Below are positions 41,911 through 50,040 of a stretch of DNA of 61,738 nucleotides, piece after piece. The stretch's first letter is position 1, and each line of letters starts with the position of its first letter. The notes under the pieces are model-generated. The model searched no databases, was not told the origin of the DNA, and worked only from the letters and a program-made list of their open reading frames with translations. This DNA comes from Clostridia bacterium. Lineage in GTDB: Bacteria > Bacillota > Clostridia > Christensenellales > Aristaeellaceae. The translations under genes and the position numbers were made by a program. The stretch is taken from contig JAFROK010000011.1 of NCBI GenBank assembly GCA_017429695.1, positions 1 through 61,738 on the forward strand. Direction: 5' to 3'.

Positions 41911-42974
41911 GGCGTCACCTTCTTTCTCATTTCAAGCATATCGTAAAAAGCTTCCAGCCGCGTCATCAGGCCGACATCATTGGTCTGGGTGTCATAGGTC
42001 AGGTACAGCACGGGAATGGCATAATCCCGGGAGAGATTGGCCAGCACCGGCATGATATCCGTTTCCGGCATACAGCAGGCGGACTTGACCTGGACCAGGC
42101 CGTCGAAGCCCCTTTCGGCAAAGTTCTGCGCCTGCCAGATATCGGTGGTGGAGCTGGCGCCCATGTTATATTCGCTGAATTCGCGGATCTTGGCCTGCTT
42201 GTTTTTTTCACCGCTGCGCAGCATGTCGTTGGTGATGTTCATCAGCCGGTGGACTTCCACGCCCATGTCCGCCAGCTTCTGTTCGATCTCCAGGTTGGAA
42301 AAGGGATCCATTACGGTGTAGTAGTCGCCGATGATCCCGATACGGATCGGATCCGCGGGCTTATGCAGGGTGACGTCCGCAAAGGCATGGCACGCGCTGC
42401 GGTAGCCTTCCCGGATATCCGCGAGGGACTGGGCGGCATACATATCGGAAATAAACTTCCGGTAGATTTTCGGATAGGTTCCCGAGGGATCGAAGCCGCA
42501 GTTCTGATAATACATGGCGGTGGTATCATCCAGGTGTTCCACCATCTGAGCGGCCTCGTAAAGGGCTTTGCCGGCCTTCACCATGCTGCAGTGCGGATTG
42601 ATGACCTTCAGGGCCCGGAGGATATCCTTCTTCTTCCCGGTGTTGTAAAGGGAAAGATTGACAAAATCGAAGGTATAGCCCATGTCCCGGAGAATCTGCT
42701 CCTGAAGTTCGCCGAAGTAATTCAGCCGGCATGCGCCGTGGACCATGATGATGGTGTCCGCGCCGGCCTCCAGGGCTTCGATCATGCTGCCGAGGGTCGT
42801 TTTGAACGGCGTGCAAACCAGGTCCGGGCTGTTCCGGGCGCCGAGGTCCTCGGTGTGCCTGGACAGCGGCGGCGGGAGGATGCACCGGGTTTCAAACCCC
42901 TGCTCCACAATATACTTCAGGGCACAGTTATATTCGCCGTAACGGGGAAGGGCGGCTTTCCGCTGCTGTTTCAT
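41907..42974 (-). CDS. HgdB-like 2-hydroxyacyl-CoA dehydratase-type subunit
   Basis: A 355-residue protein of the HGD-D/HgdB superfamily. Features seen are SPDLVCTPFKTTLGSMIEALEAGADT, VHGACRLNYFGELQ, IRIGIIGDYYTVMDPFSNLEIEQKL and VKSACCMPETDIMP. The cysteines in VCTPFK, GACR and ACCMP are candidate Fe-S ligands. Family members are the catalytic Fe-S subunits that dehydrate 2-hydroxyacyl-CoA or reduce aromatic rings. This subgroup often occurs near activases without a known substrate. It overlaps both neighbours by 4 bp, giving tight translational coupling. Confidence 0.78.
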   Translation of the reverse strand: MKQQRKAALPRYGEYNCALKYIVEQGFETRCILPPPLSRHTEDLGARNSPDLVCTPFKTTLGSMIEALEAGADTIIMVHGACRLNYFGELQEQILRDMGYTFDFVNLSLYNTGKKKDILRALKVINPHCSMVKAGKALYEAAQMVEHLDDTTAMYYQNCGFDPSGTYPKIYRKFISDMYAAQSLADIREGYRSACHAFADVTLHKPADPIRIGIIGDYYTVMDPFSNLEIEQKLADMGVEVHRLMNITNDMLRSGEKNKQAKIREFSEYNMGASSTTDIWQAQNFAERGFDGLVQVKSACCMPETDIMPVLANLSRDYAIPVLYLTYDTQTNDVGLMTRLEAFYDMLEMRKKVTP

Positions 42975-43906
42975 ACCATTTCCCCTTTCTGGAACCGGAT
43001 AATATCCAGGAAACTTTCAATGCGCGTTTCAACGCCTGCCATGCCGCTCTGGGTATCCAGCACCAGTGTCAGGATGGGTTTGCCTTTAAGGCGGCGGATC
43101 AGGAGCTCGTTGGTCATGGAATCCGGGCCGCAGGGAAACGCGCTGACCAGGATGATGCCGTCCACCCGGTCCTTCCACAGCAGCACGCCCCCGACAATTT
43201 CCTCGCTGGTGATCCACCGGCAGGTGGGGGAGAACCGGGCGCAGGCCTTCCGGGCTGTTTCCGGTTCCAGCGCATCTGCGCGCAGGGAAACCGCGCCGGC
43301 AGATTCCAGATAATCCAGGATGGGCCTGCCCAGGTACGGATCGGACAGGACATAGCTGTGGCCGGCAACCAGGACCTTCATGCCCGGCTTTCCGGCAAGT
43401 TCTTTCTGAATGTGCTCGGCGGTTTTCTGCTGCTGCTCCAGCGCCCTGGCGGCCTCGTGCCAGGCATGGCGGCTCTGCCGCGGGGAAAACCCCAGCTCCA
43501 CACCAAGCTTCTCAAAGGCTTTTGCCTCCGGGGAACCGTTCTGCACGTCGATATTGCAGGTGATAAAGCGCTGGCCGGAAGAACGGAAAATGTTCCGGGC
43601 CTGGTCGTAGATTCCCTCATAGCGGGTGCAGAAGAATTCGGTATACCCGTAATTGCTGTATCGCGGAATAAAAATCCGTTCGCACCGGCCGACCAGGGCA
43701 TCCACATGGCCCATGAACATTTTCAGGGAAAGGCAGCTTTCATCCGGGGCCAGCCTTGTTCCGGCTTCCAGGATTCCGCGGCTGCCCGGCGGACTCAGGA
43801 CCGTTGAAAGCCCCAGCGACTGAAAGAAATGTTCCCACAGCGCTCCGTAGCGGTAATACAGCATGGCCCGCGGAATACCGATTGCCGGCATTTTTTCCCC
43901 GTCCAT
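42971..43906 (-). CDS. DUF2229/HgdA-like acyl-CoA dehydratase-associated protein
   Basis: ATG 43906 follows AGGAGG by 9 bases; an upstream ATG lacks a site. The 311-residue product begins IGIPRAMLYYRYGALWEHFFQSLG, the mark of the DUF2229 domain normally fused inside ~1400-residue BadF/HgdB-type activase proteins. DESCLSLKMFMGHVDAL and FIPRYSNYGYTEFFCTRYEGI carry Cys residues that could hold an Fe-S cluster, and SAFPCGPDSMTNELL follows. It is the first gene of the operon, behind a promoter at 44010-44038. With the next two genes it seems to represent a split form of the large fused proteins. Substrate unknown. Confidence 0.75.
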   Translation of the reverse strand: MDGEKMPAIGIPRAMLYYRYGALWEHFFQSLGLSTVLSPPGSRGILEAGTRLAPDESCLSLKMFMGHVDALVGRCERIFIPRYSNYGYTEFFCTRYEGIYDQARNIFRSSGQRFITCNIDVQNGSPEAKAFEKLGVELGFSPRQSRHAWHEAARALEQQQKTAEHIQKELAGKPGMKVLVAGHSYVLSDPYLGRPILDYLESAGAVSLRADALEPETARKACARFSPTCRWITSEEIVGGVLLWKDRVDGIILVSAFPCGPDSMTNELLIRRLKGKPILTLVLDTQSGMAGVETRIESFLDIIRFQKGEMV

Positions 43907-44009
43907 ATTTCCATTCCTCCTGAGAAACATATCCACGGAAGACAAAAAAAGAGTTCTGCCTTCCCGAGCAAATCAAGCAGACGTGATGCACAGGCGCATC
44001 CACAGCATA

Positions 44010-44038
44010 ACAATACCACCCTTATCCTGTACAATCAA
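44010..44038 (-). promoter_or_regulatory. Promoter of the dehydratase/activase operon
   Basis: On the minus strand TTGATT (44038-44033) and TATTGT (44015-44010) are separated by 17 bp, about 104 bp before the start codon at 43906. Confidence 0.6.
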
Positions 44039-44051
44039 TAGCGGGCGGATC

Positions 44052-44082
44052 AAAAAACGGATGGGGACACAAACCCATCCGT
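44052..44082 (-). terminator. Terminator after the VanX-like gene
   Basis: On the minus strand ACGGATGGG and CCCATCCGT (44082-44057) form a 9-bp stem followed by TTTTTT. It separates the VanX transcript from the dehydratase operon promoter. Confidence 0.85.
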
Positions 44083-44109
44083 CCGTTCTGATTCGAAAAC
44101 CGGACCCGG

Positions 44110-44730
44110 TCAGCAAACCGGAAAGGTGAAAAACGTGTCCGGATACGGTTCGTTTTCCAACGTGAAATGCCACCATTCCGAAGAAAGAGGTTTGAAACCG
44201 CAGCGCAGCATGGCATCGCGGAGGAGCATGCGGCCGGCATACTGCTGTTCCGTGATATCCTGATAATCGGGATGGCTCAGTTCTCCGAAGAAATCAAAGG
44301 GCCCGCCCATATCGACTTCCTTCTGGGTGCGCATATCAAACAGCGTCAGGTCCACCGTGCTGCCCCGGCTGTGGCCGGAGTGGCGGGCAATATACCCGCC
44401 GGGGATCAGATCTTTTTTTTCAAGATCCGGATAAAAATATGTTTTCATCCGGGTATCGGAGGCGTCCTCCGCCCAGCGCATAAAGTGGTCCACGGCCTTC
44501 TGGGGACGGTAGGCGTCGAAAATCTTCAGGCGGTATCCCTTTTCTGCCAGGAGAACGGCGGCTTCCTTCAGCCGGGCGGCTGCCTCCCGCGTGATCAGCG
44601 CCACCGGGCGTTCATAGCCGTCGATCCGGTCGCCGATAAAGTTGAAGGTGGAATAATAACGGATTTCCAGGATTACATCCGGGATCGACTCGCCGATGGA
44701 AACAAAACCGCTCATATCATCCGAAAACAT
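44110..44730 (-). CDS. D-Ala-D-Ala dipeptidase (VanX/DdpX-like, M15D)
   Basis: ATG 44730 has AAAGGG 8 bases upstream. The 206-residue zinc peptidase shows the VanX signatures: KIFDAYRPQKA (Arg75), SGHSRGSTVDLTL with His120 and Asp127 as zinc ligands, and SSEWWHF with the catalytic Glu and third ligand His. Such enzymes cleave D-Ala-D-Ala to spare or recycle cell-wall dipeptide. No vanHA-type ligase or regulators are nearby, so vancomycin resistance is unlikely; peptidoglycan dipeptide use as a nutrient is more plausible, perhaps with the DUF819 permease next to it. No signal peptide, so cytoplasmic. Confidence 0.88.
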   Translation of the reverse strand: MFSDDMSGFVSIGESIPDVILEIRYYSTFNFIGDRIDGYERPVALITREAAARLKEAAVLLAEKGYRLKIFDAYRPQKAVDHFMRWAEDASDTRMKTYFYPDLEKKDLIPGGYIARHSGHSRGSTVDLTLFDMRTQKEVDMGGPFDFFGELSHPDYQDITEQQYAGRMLLRDAMLRCGFKPLSSEWWHFTLENEPYPDTFFTFPVC

Positions 44731-44750
44731 CTGATTTGCCCTTTCTGCGC

Positions 44751-45974
44751 TTACGCACCGAGGATGGAACCGACCAGGATGCCCAGCCAGGTGCCGATCA
44801 CATAGCCGAAAGTGCCCACCAGCATGCAGGGTCCGATGAGCTTCACCCATCCCTGGGAGATTGCCATGCCGGCGGCCGTGGTCGGTCCGCCAATATTGGC
44901 ATTGGAGGCCAGGACGATCTCCTCCAGGTCAAATTTCAGCAGCCTGCCGCCGACAAAGCAGAAAATCATATTGACGGCCACAATGATCATGCAGAAGAGG
45001 AGCAGGATCGGCGCGTTCCGGATCAGCACGCCGACGGAGGCCGGCGCGCCGATGACAAAGAAGAACAGATAGATCAGCCAGGTGCCGATCTCCTGGGCAC
45101 CGCGCATACGGGAAGCCTGTTTCTCAAAACCGGTGGACCAGAGGAGCGACAGGTTGGTGATCCAGACATACTCGCTGCCGAAGAACGTGTTCAGCATTTT
45201 CAGGAACCAGTTGTCCGCCGGAATCAGGTCTTTGAAGAAACCGCCGATCAGTTTGGAAAGGAACACGACGATGACCGCATAGGTCATATTCAGGGCGACA
45301 TCCTTCAGGGAGGTTTCCTTCGGGGCCCAGTAACTGGCAGCCAGTGTTTTTCCGGATTCATTCTTGCCGTTTTTCAGCACATCATCAATATGGGGATGGG
45401 GATAGCGCTTCCGGAACCACACGCTGCCGGCAACGGACAGCAGCACCAGGAAATAGATGGCCATGTTCAGGTTGTCCGCCACCGTTGTGGAGGCTTTGAG
45501 CGTCGCGTCCACATTGAACGCAGCCGCCAGGGCGGTAAAGTTCACACCGCCGCCGATATAGGAGCCCGTCATCATGGCGGCGGCTCCGGGAATGCCTTCC
45601 ACCGCGCCGCGCAGCAGCACCGTTGCCAGGATCGCGCCGGCTACCGTTCCGGCGGCGCCGATCATGAAGATGGCCAGGAAACGGCCGGCTTCCCGGTGCA
45701 TCCGCCGCAGGTTGGTCTGCAGGAGCAGCAGCGGGATGGCCATCGGCACGGCATAGCCCCAGACAAAATCGTCGAATACCGGCGCTTCCGACGGAATGAC
45801 GTGCAGGTTGACCAGGGCAATTGCGATGACCAGGGTAATGATGGCCCCGGAGACCTTGGACGCCCATTTGTACTTCTGTTCCAGGAAGATGGCCAGGAAG
45901 GTGGAGGCAAAGAGAATGGCCAGCAGTGCCCAGTGGTTATCGGCGGCGATCAGCGTGGTGACGGTTTCATTCAT
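44751..45974 (-). CDS. DUF819 (YjcL-like) integral membrane protein
   Basis: A 407-residue protein with about 10-11 membrane segments and the DUF819 pattern: FLEQKYKWASKVSGAIITLV, MAIPLLLLQTNLRRMHREAG, and GSYIGGGVNFTALAAAF in the first half, NANIGGPTTAAGMA near the end. The inverted-topology architecture resembles secondary transporters, but the substrate is unknown. It is 20 bp upstream of the VanX-like gene on the same strand, so a dipeptide or D-amino-acid link is possible. Start supported by GGAGGG in the complement near 45985. Confidence 0.82.
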   Translation of the reverse strand: MNETVTTLIAADNHWALLAILFASTFLAIFLEQKYKWASKVSGAIITLVIAIALVNLHVIPSEAPVFDDFVWGYAVPMAIPLLLLQTNLRRMHREAGRFLAIFMIGAAGTVAGAILATVLLRGAVEGIPGAAAMMTGSYIGGGVNFTALAAAFNVDATLKASTTVADNLNMAIYFLVLLSVAGSVWFRKRYPHPHIDDVLKNGKNESGKTLAASYWAPKETSLKDVALNMTYAVIVVFLSKLIGGFFKDLIPADNWFLKMLNTFFGSEYVWITNLSLLWSTGFEKQASRMRGAQEIGTWLIYLFFFVIGAPASVGVLIRNAPILLLFCMIIVAVNMIFCFVGGRLLKFDLEEIVLASNANIGGPTTAAGMAISQGWVKLIGPCMLVGTFGYVIGTWLGILVGSILGA

Positions 45975-46023
45975 CAGAAAATCCCTCCGTTTTTTCGGAA
46001 ATGCAGGGAAAGCAACAATTCAT

Positions 46024-46809
46024 TTACTGGCTGTAATGGGACAGGAACTGGCGCGTCCGTTCCTGCTGCGGGTTGGAGAACACTTCGCGGGGGTCGCCTT
46101 CCTCGCAGATGACGCCGCCATCCATAAAAATCACATAGTCGGCCACGTCCCGGGCAAAGGTCATCTCATGGGTGACGATGATCATGGTGGTATTCCGGTC
46201 GGCCAGGCCCCGGATGACACGGAGCACTTCGCCGGTGAGCTCCGGATCAAGGGCGGAGGTGGGTTCATCAAAACAGAGAATATCCGGATTCAGCGCCAGG
46301 GCGTGCGCAATGGCCACCCGCTGGCACTGGCCGCCGGAAAGCTGATGAGGATAATTGTTCATACGGTCCTGCAGGCCCATATCCTTCAGCAGCATTTCAC
46401 CGTGTTCCCGGATTTCCCGAATCCGGGCCTGTTTCCGCTCCTTCCAGTCCGGCTGTTCCTTTGCCAGCATTCTTTCGGCGAGCATCACATTCTCCAGGGC
46501 TGTATACTGCGGAAAGAGATTGAAGGACTGGAAGACCAGGCCGAAATGGAGCCGCTTGAGGCGGATGTTCCGCTGGAAATCCGCCTTGCCGGAAGCGGAC
46601 GCGTCCAGCAGTGTTTCGCCGTTCACGCGGATGATGCCGGAATCCGGCTTTTCCAAAAAATTCAGGCAGCGCAGGAGCGTGGTTTTTCCGCCGCCGGAGG
46701 AACCGATGATGGAGAGGGCGGTTCCTTTTTCCATGGAAAAGGAGATATCGTCCAGAACGAGCGTTTCGCCAAAGGATTTCCGGAGGTTTTGTACTTCAAG
46801 AATCGGCAT
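46024..46809 (-). CDS. Polar amino-acid ABC transporter ATP-binding protein
   Basis: ATG 46809 follows AAAGGAGAG. The 261-residue ATPase of the GlnQ/HisP type has Walker A GSSGGGKTT, signature LSGGQCQR, Walker B ILCFDEPTSALD and H-loop IVTHE. PAAT-family ATPases pair with a membrane subunit like the next one encoded (46829-47512) and an extracellular binding protein (47586-48356). The three genes run binding protein, permease, ATPase on the minus strand. Specificity is not set by this subunit. Confidence 0.93.
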   Translation of the reverse strand: MPILEVQNLRKSFGETLVLDDISFSMEKGTALSIIGSSGGGKTTLLRCLNFLEKPDSGIIRVNGETLLDASASGKADFQRNIRLKRLHFGLVFQSFNLFPQYTALENVMLAERMLAKEQPDWKERKQARIREIREHGEMLLKDMGLQDRMNNYPHQLSGGQCQRVAIAHALALNPDILCFDEPTSALDPELTGEVLRVIRGLADRNTTMIIVTHEMTFARDVADYVIFMDGGVICEEGDPREVFSNPQQERTRQFLSHYSQ

Positions 46810-46828
46810 GAATGATCTCTCCTTTCCC

Positions 46829-47512
46829 TCAGCGGAAATAGCTGAGTTTCTTTTCAAGCTTCGCGAAGACAATGGTCAGGATACCGGTGGCTGCCAGGTA
46901 ATAGATCCCGGTGAAGAACAACGGCCAGATGGCGCCGGAGATGCCGCCGCTTCCCTTCAGGAAAGACTGGCCGGCCCAGATGATCTCCTGCAGGGCAATG
47001 ATCCGGGCCAGGGAAGTATCCTTGATCAGGGTGATGATCTCGTTGGACATGGGCGGAATGATGGCCTTGACAACCTGCAGGAGCTTGACGCGGAAGAAGA
47101 TCTGCGCCGGCTTCATGCCCAGCACCAGCCCGGCTTCTTCCTGCCCGACGGGGATCCCCTGGATTCCGCCGCGGAAGATTTCGCAGAAATAGCAGGCGTA
47201 ATTGATGACAAAGGCAACAGACGCAGCGGCAAAACGCCCGGTTTCGCCGCTGCCCCAGATCGGGTTTTTCAGCACAAGGCCGGGAAAATAGAAAATGATC
47301 AGCAGCTGGATCATGAGGGGAGAACCGCGGATGATCCAGACGATGGTTTTGATGAGCATCCGCAGGGGCCGGAAGGAAGACATTTCAGCCACGGCCAGCA
47401 GGAGCCCGAGCGGGATCGCGCCGATCAGCGTGATGGCAAACAGCCGGAGCGTCTGCAGGAAGCCGGTATTCAGCGAAGCAAAAACGATTGGAAACTGTTG
47501 GGAAAAGTCCAT
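46829..47512 (-). CDS. Polar amino-acid ABC transporter permease
   Basis: ATG 47512 follows CGGAGG. The 227-residue membrane subunit has about five hydrophobic segments, the HEQRTD-type N-terminal region (GFLQTLRLFAITLIGAIPLG) and the EAA coupling loop QEEAGLVLGMKPAQIFFRVKLLQ with the conserved Gly. It forms the translocation path, probably as a homodimer. The gap to the binding-protein gene contains a strong hairpin at 47544-47569; the ATPase gene starts 19 bp later. Confidence 0.92.
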   Translation of the reverse strand: MDFSQQFPIVFASLNTGFLQTLRLFAITLIGAIPLGLLLAVAEMSSFRPLRMLIKTIVWIIRGSPLMIQLLIIFYFPGLVLKNPIWGSGETGRFAAASVAFVINYACYFCEIFRGGIQGIPVGQEEAGLVLGMKPAQIFFRVKLLQVVKAIIPPMSNEIITLIKDTSLARIIALQEIIWAGQSFLKGSGGISGAIWPLFFTGIYYLAATGILTIVFAKLEKKLSYFR

Positions 47513-47543
47513 TGAAACCTCCGAAAGCACACAAACAAATAAC

Positions 47544-47569
47544 CGGCAGGCGGAGAGATCCGCCTGCCG
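47544..47569 (-). other. Intercistronic hairpin between binding-protein and permease genes
   Basis: CGGCAGGCGGA and TCCGCCTGCCG form a perfect 11-bp stem with a 4-base loop. The following minus-strand bases (GTTATTTGTTTG) are only moderately T-rich. Such hairpins protect the upstream mRNA or partly terminate, raising the amount of binding protein. Confidence 0.75.
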
Positions 47570-47585
47570 AAAGAATATTCAGCGA

Positions 47586-48356
47586 TTATTCACCGATCAG
47601 CGCACCCTGTACGCTATACAGCTTCGCCAGCTCCAGCAGGGAGCCGTCCGCTGTGCAGGCATCCAGGAAGGCGTTCAGTTCGTCCACCAGGTTGGAACCC
47701 TTGCGGAAGCCGACGCCATACTGCTCGTCATTCAGGGGCAGAGCATAGGTCAGGTTTTCGTAGCCCGTTCCTTCACCGACCATCGCGGCGGCCATCAGGG
47801 CGTCGATAATAGCGGCATCCGAAGTGCCTGCGGCCACTTCCATCAGCGCACTCGCCTGATTCTGCACGGCATTGACTTCGAGTCCGAGTTCGGTCGCCAC
47901 TTTTTCACCGGCGCTTCCGGCTTCCACAGCGAAGACCAGGCCGGACAGGCTTTCAACGGTGGAGTAGCCGCCGATTTTGTCGGCGAACATGACCACCACC
48001 TGGGCATTGTTCATATAGGGCTTGGAGCATTCCATGGCGGACAGAACTTCATCCGTCAGGGTCATGCCGTTCCAGACGCAGTCGATGGTCAGGCTGTCCA
48101 GCTCAAGCACCTTGTTGTCCCAGTCGATTTCCTGGAATTCGACTTCCACACCCAGGTATTCGCCGAACTTGCGGGCAAGATCCGCATCGAAACCGACCCA
48201 GGAGCCATCCGTATCCCGGTAATCCATGGGTTCGAAATCCGTAATGCCGACGATCAGCTTACCTTTTGCGATGACATCGGCTTTGTCATCGGCCAGGGCC
48301 AGGGCAGAAGCAGCGGCCAGAACCAGGCACAGCAGCAGGGCAACGATCTTTTTCAT
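47586..48356 (-). CDS. Amino-acid ABC transporter substrate-binding protein
   Basis: ATG 48356 follows GGAGG by 8 bases. The 256-residue protein has a signal peptide (MKKIVALLLCLVLAAASALALA) and a family 3 solute-binding domain: GKLIVGITDFEPMDYRDTDG, GFDADLARKFGEYLGVEVEF, DCVWNGMTLTDE and YALPLNDEQYGVGFRKGS. There is a Cys in the hydrophobic core but no clear lipobox after it, so in a Gram-positive it may be retained by another route or released. Ligand likely a polar or neutral amino acid. It is the first gene of the operon and has a good promoter. Confidence 0.9.
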   Translation of the reverse strand: MKKIVALLLCLVLAAASALALADDKADVIAKGKLIVGITDFEPMDYRDTDGSWVGFDADLARKFGEYLGVEVEFQEIDWDNKVLELDSLTIDCVWNGMTLTDEVLSAMECSKPYMNNAQVVVMFADKIGGYSTVESLSGLVFAVEAGSAGEKVATELGLEVNAVQNQASALMEVAAGTSDAAIIDALMAAAMVGEGTGYENLTYALPLNDEQYGVGFRKGSNLVDELNAFLDACTADGSLLELAKLYSVQGALIGE

Positions 48357-48416
48357 ATTCAGCAGCCTCCAAATCATCAATGATTGCCGGGACAGACAGC
48401 CGTCCGCGGCTTTCTA

Positions 48417-48445
48417 ACAATAGCACTTTATTATGCTAAAGTCAA
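48417..48445 (-). promoter_or_regulatory. Promoter with operator-like inverted repeat for the amino-acid ABC operon
   Basis: On the minus strand TTGACT (48445-48440) and TATTGT (48422-48417) are 17 bp apart. The spacer contains TAGCA-N8-TGCTA (48421-48438), a perfect short inverted repeat in an operator position. Confidence 0.65.
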
Positions 48446-48519
48446 CAGATGTGCTTCAAACAAAACAGTTTCTGCACAGGGCGGGACGAAAAAGGAGATA
48501 TCATTTTGGGGTGGCGTTG

Positions 48520-48528
48520 TGGTATGAT
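48520..48528 (+). promoter_or_regulatory. Candidate extended -10 promoter of the GGDEF gene
   Basis: TGGTATGAT fits TGn plus TATGAT, 40 bp before the ATG at 48568; no good -35 element. Confidence 0.4.
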
Positions 48529-48567
48529 ATAAATATCGGAAATACAAAAACAGGCGGAGGGGGTTCC

Positions 48568-49983
48568 ATGGACCTGCAGCAATTTGCCAACCAGATCGAC
48601 GCGATGACCTGTATTCTTTCGGTCGAGAAAAAGGAAGACGGTTCCTGCGGAGAGATCCGGCTCGTTACCGGAAACAGGGCCTATATCGAATCCATTGAAA
48701 ACCCGTCGCCGGATGTGCCGCATATGATGTCCACCCGTTTTGAGCCGGGCAGCCTTTATGAGCGCTATTTTCCGAAGGACCTGAATTTTGAACTGTACTG
48801 CTATTCTTGCGCGGTGGAACGCAAACCGATGCATTCCTATGTCAACCCGGGAAGGTTTGATTTCTGGTTCGACATTTATATGCTGCCGCTGGGGCACGAG
48901 GGAAATATTTATTACTGCAGTTATACCCAGGAAATTACCCGGCAGGCGGATTCGAAAAAAATGACCGGCATTTCCCGGGAAACCGCCATGGACGTCCTCA
49001 ATACCTGTATCAAGCTGCGGGGCGTGAAGGATGAAGCGGCGTTTGAAAGCACCCTGCGGAGCGTGATCGTGGATATCCGGGATTTGTGCAAGGCCAGGAA
49101 CTGCGCGGTGCTCCTGATGGACGAAAGCCGGAAAGAGTGCCGGGTTATGAGCGAAGCCATCCAGACCACGCAGGACCTGACGGAGAAAAGGCAGTCCATG
49201 ATGCCGGATTTCTACAAAGTAGCGCTGTCATGGCTGGATACGATCGGCGGGAGCAACTGCCTGATTGTGAAGGACACGGGCGACATGGAATACATCCGGG
49301 AACGGAATCCGGTGTGGTATCAATCCCTGATGGCGGCCCGTGTACAGAGCATTGTGATCTTCCCGCTCAAGGGCGGGAATGACCAGCTGCTGGGCTACAT
49401 CTGGGCGACCAATTTTGACACGGTGGAAACCCTGCATATCAAGGAAACGCTTGAACTGAGCACCTATTTTATTGCAAGTGAGATTGCGAACCATATGCTC
49501 CTGACCCGGCTGCGGGAACTGAGCAGAACGGATGTGCTGACCGGGATCATGAACCGGAACGAGATGAACAACCGGATTGACGAACTCCGGGAGGGAAAGG
49601 CCAGGATTGATCGGCTGGGCATCGTGTTTGCGGACCTGAACGGCCTGAAACGGGTTAACGACCAGTTCGGGCATGTGGAAGGCGACCGGATGCTGAAGGA
49701 AAGCGCAGCCGTGCTGCGGCAGGTGTTTGCGGGGGATGAGATTTACCGGGCCGGCGGCGATGAGTTTATGATCATTACCCGCGGCGCGGAGGAAGAGGAA
49801 CTCCGGAAGCGCTGCGAAGAAATCAAACGGCACGCGACAGGATACGAACACGTCAGCTTTGCCGCCGGATACTGCGTGATCTCCGATTCCCGGGAAATCC
49901 GGACCGCCCTGAAGACCGCTGACGAGCGGATGTACCGGGATAAGGAAACCTATTACCAGGATCACCCGGAAATGAGACGCTGA
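48568..49983 (+). CDS. Cytoplasmic GGDEF protein with N-terminal sensory region
   Basis: ATG 48568 follows GGAGGGGG. The 471-residue protein has no membrane segment. Residues ~1-130 are PAS-like in general character. Residues ~150-300 look like a GAF domain (FESTLRSVIVDIRDLCKARNCAVLLMD, VQSIVIFPLKGGNDQLLGYIW). The GGDEF domain starts near 315 (RTDVLTGIMNRNEMNN) with an intact AGGDEFMI active site and the metal Asp in FADLNGLK. It should make cyclic di-GMP in response to a small ligand or redox cue. No I-site RxxD is present. The neighbours (amino-acid ABC divergent, MATE downstream) do not define the signal. Confidence 0.85.
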   Translation: MDLQQFANQIDAMTCILSVEKKEDGSCGEIRLVTGNRAYIESIENPSPDVPHMMSTRFEPGSLYERYFPKDLNFELYCYSCAVERKPMHSYVNPGRFDFWFDIYMLPLGHEGNIYYCSYTQEITRQADSKKMTGISRETAMDVLNTCIKLRGVKDEAAFESTLRSVIVDIRDLCKARNCAVLLMDESRKECRVMSEAIQTTQDLTEKRQSMMPDFYKVALSWLDTIGGSNCLIVKDTGDMEYIRERNPVWYQSLMAARVQSIVIFPLKGGNDQLLGYIWATNFDTVETLHIKETLELSTYFIASEIANHMLLTRLRELSRTDVLTGIMNRNEMNNRIDELREGKARIDRLGIVFADLNGLKRVNDQFGHVEGDRMLKESAAVLRQVFAGDEIYRAGGDEFMIITRGAEEEELRKRCEEIKRHATGYEHVSFAAGYCVISDSREIRTALKTADERMYRDKETYYQDHPEMRR

Positions 49984-50040
49984 ACCGGATGGGATAATGG
50001 TCCGGAAAAGATATACACAAGCCTGGCAGGAGGTGATGGC

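Noticed and set aside
44110-44730. Vancomycin-resistance gene cluster
   Set aside because: Only a VanX-like dipeptidase is present; no VanA/B ligase, VanH or VanRS nearby.
44736-46112. 458-codon open frame on the plus strand
   Set aside because: Antisense to the DUF819 gene; low-complexity Gly/His/Gln/Asp composition.
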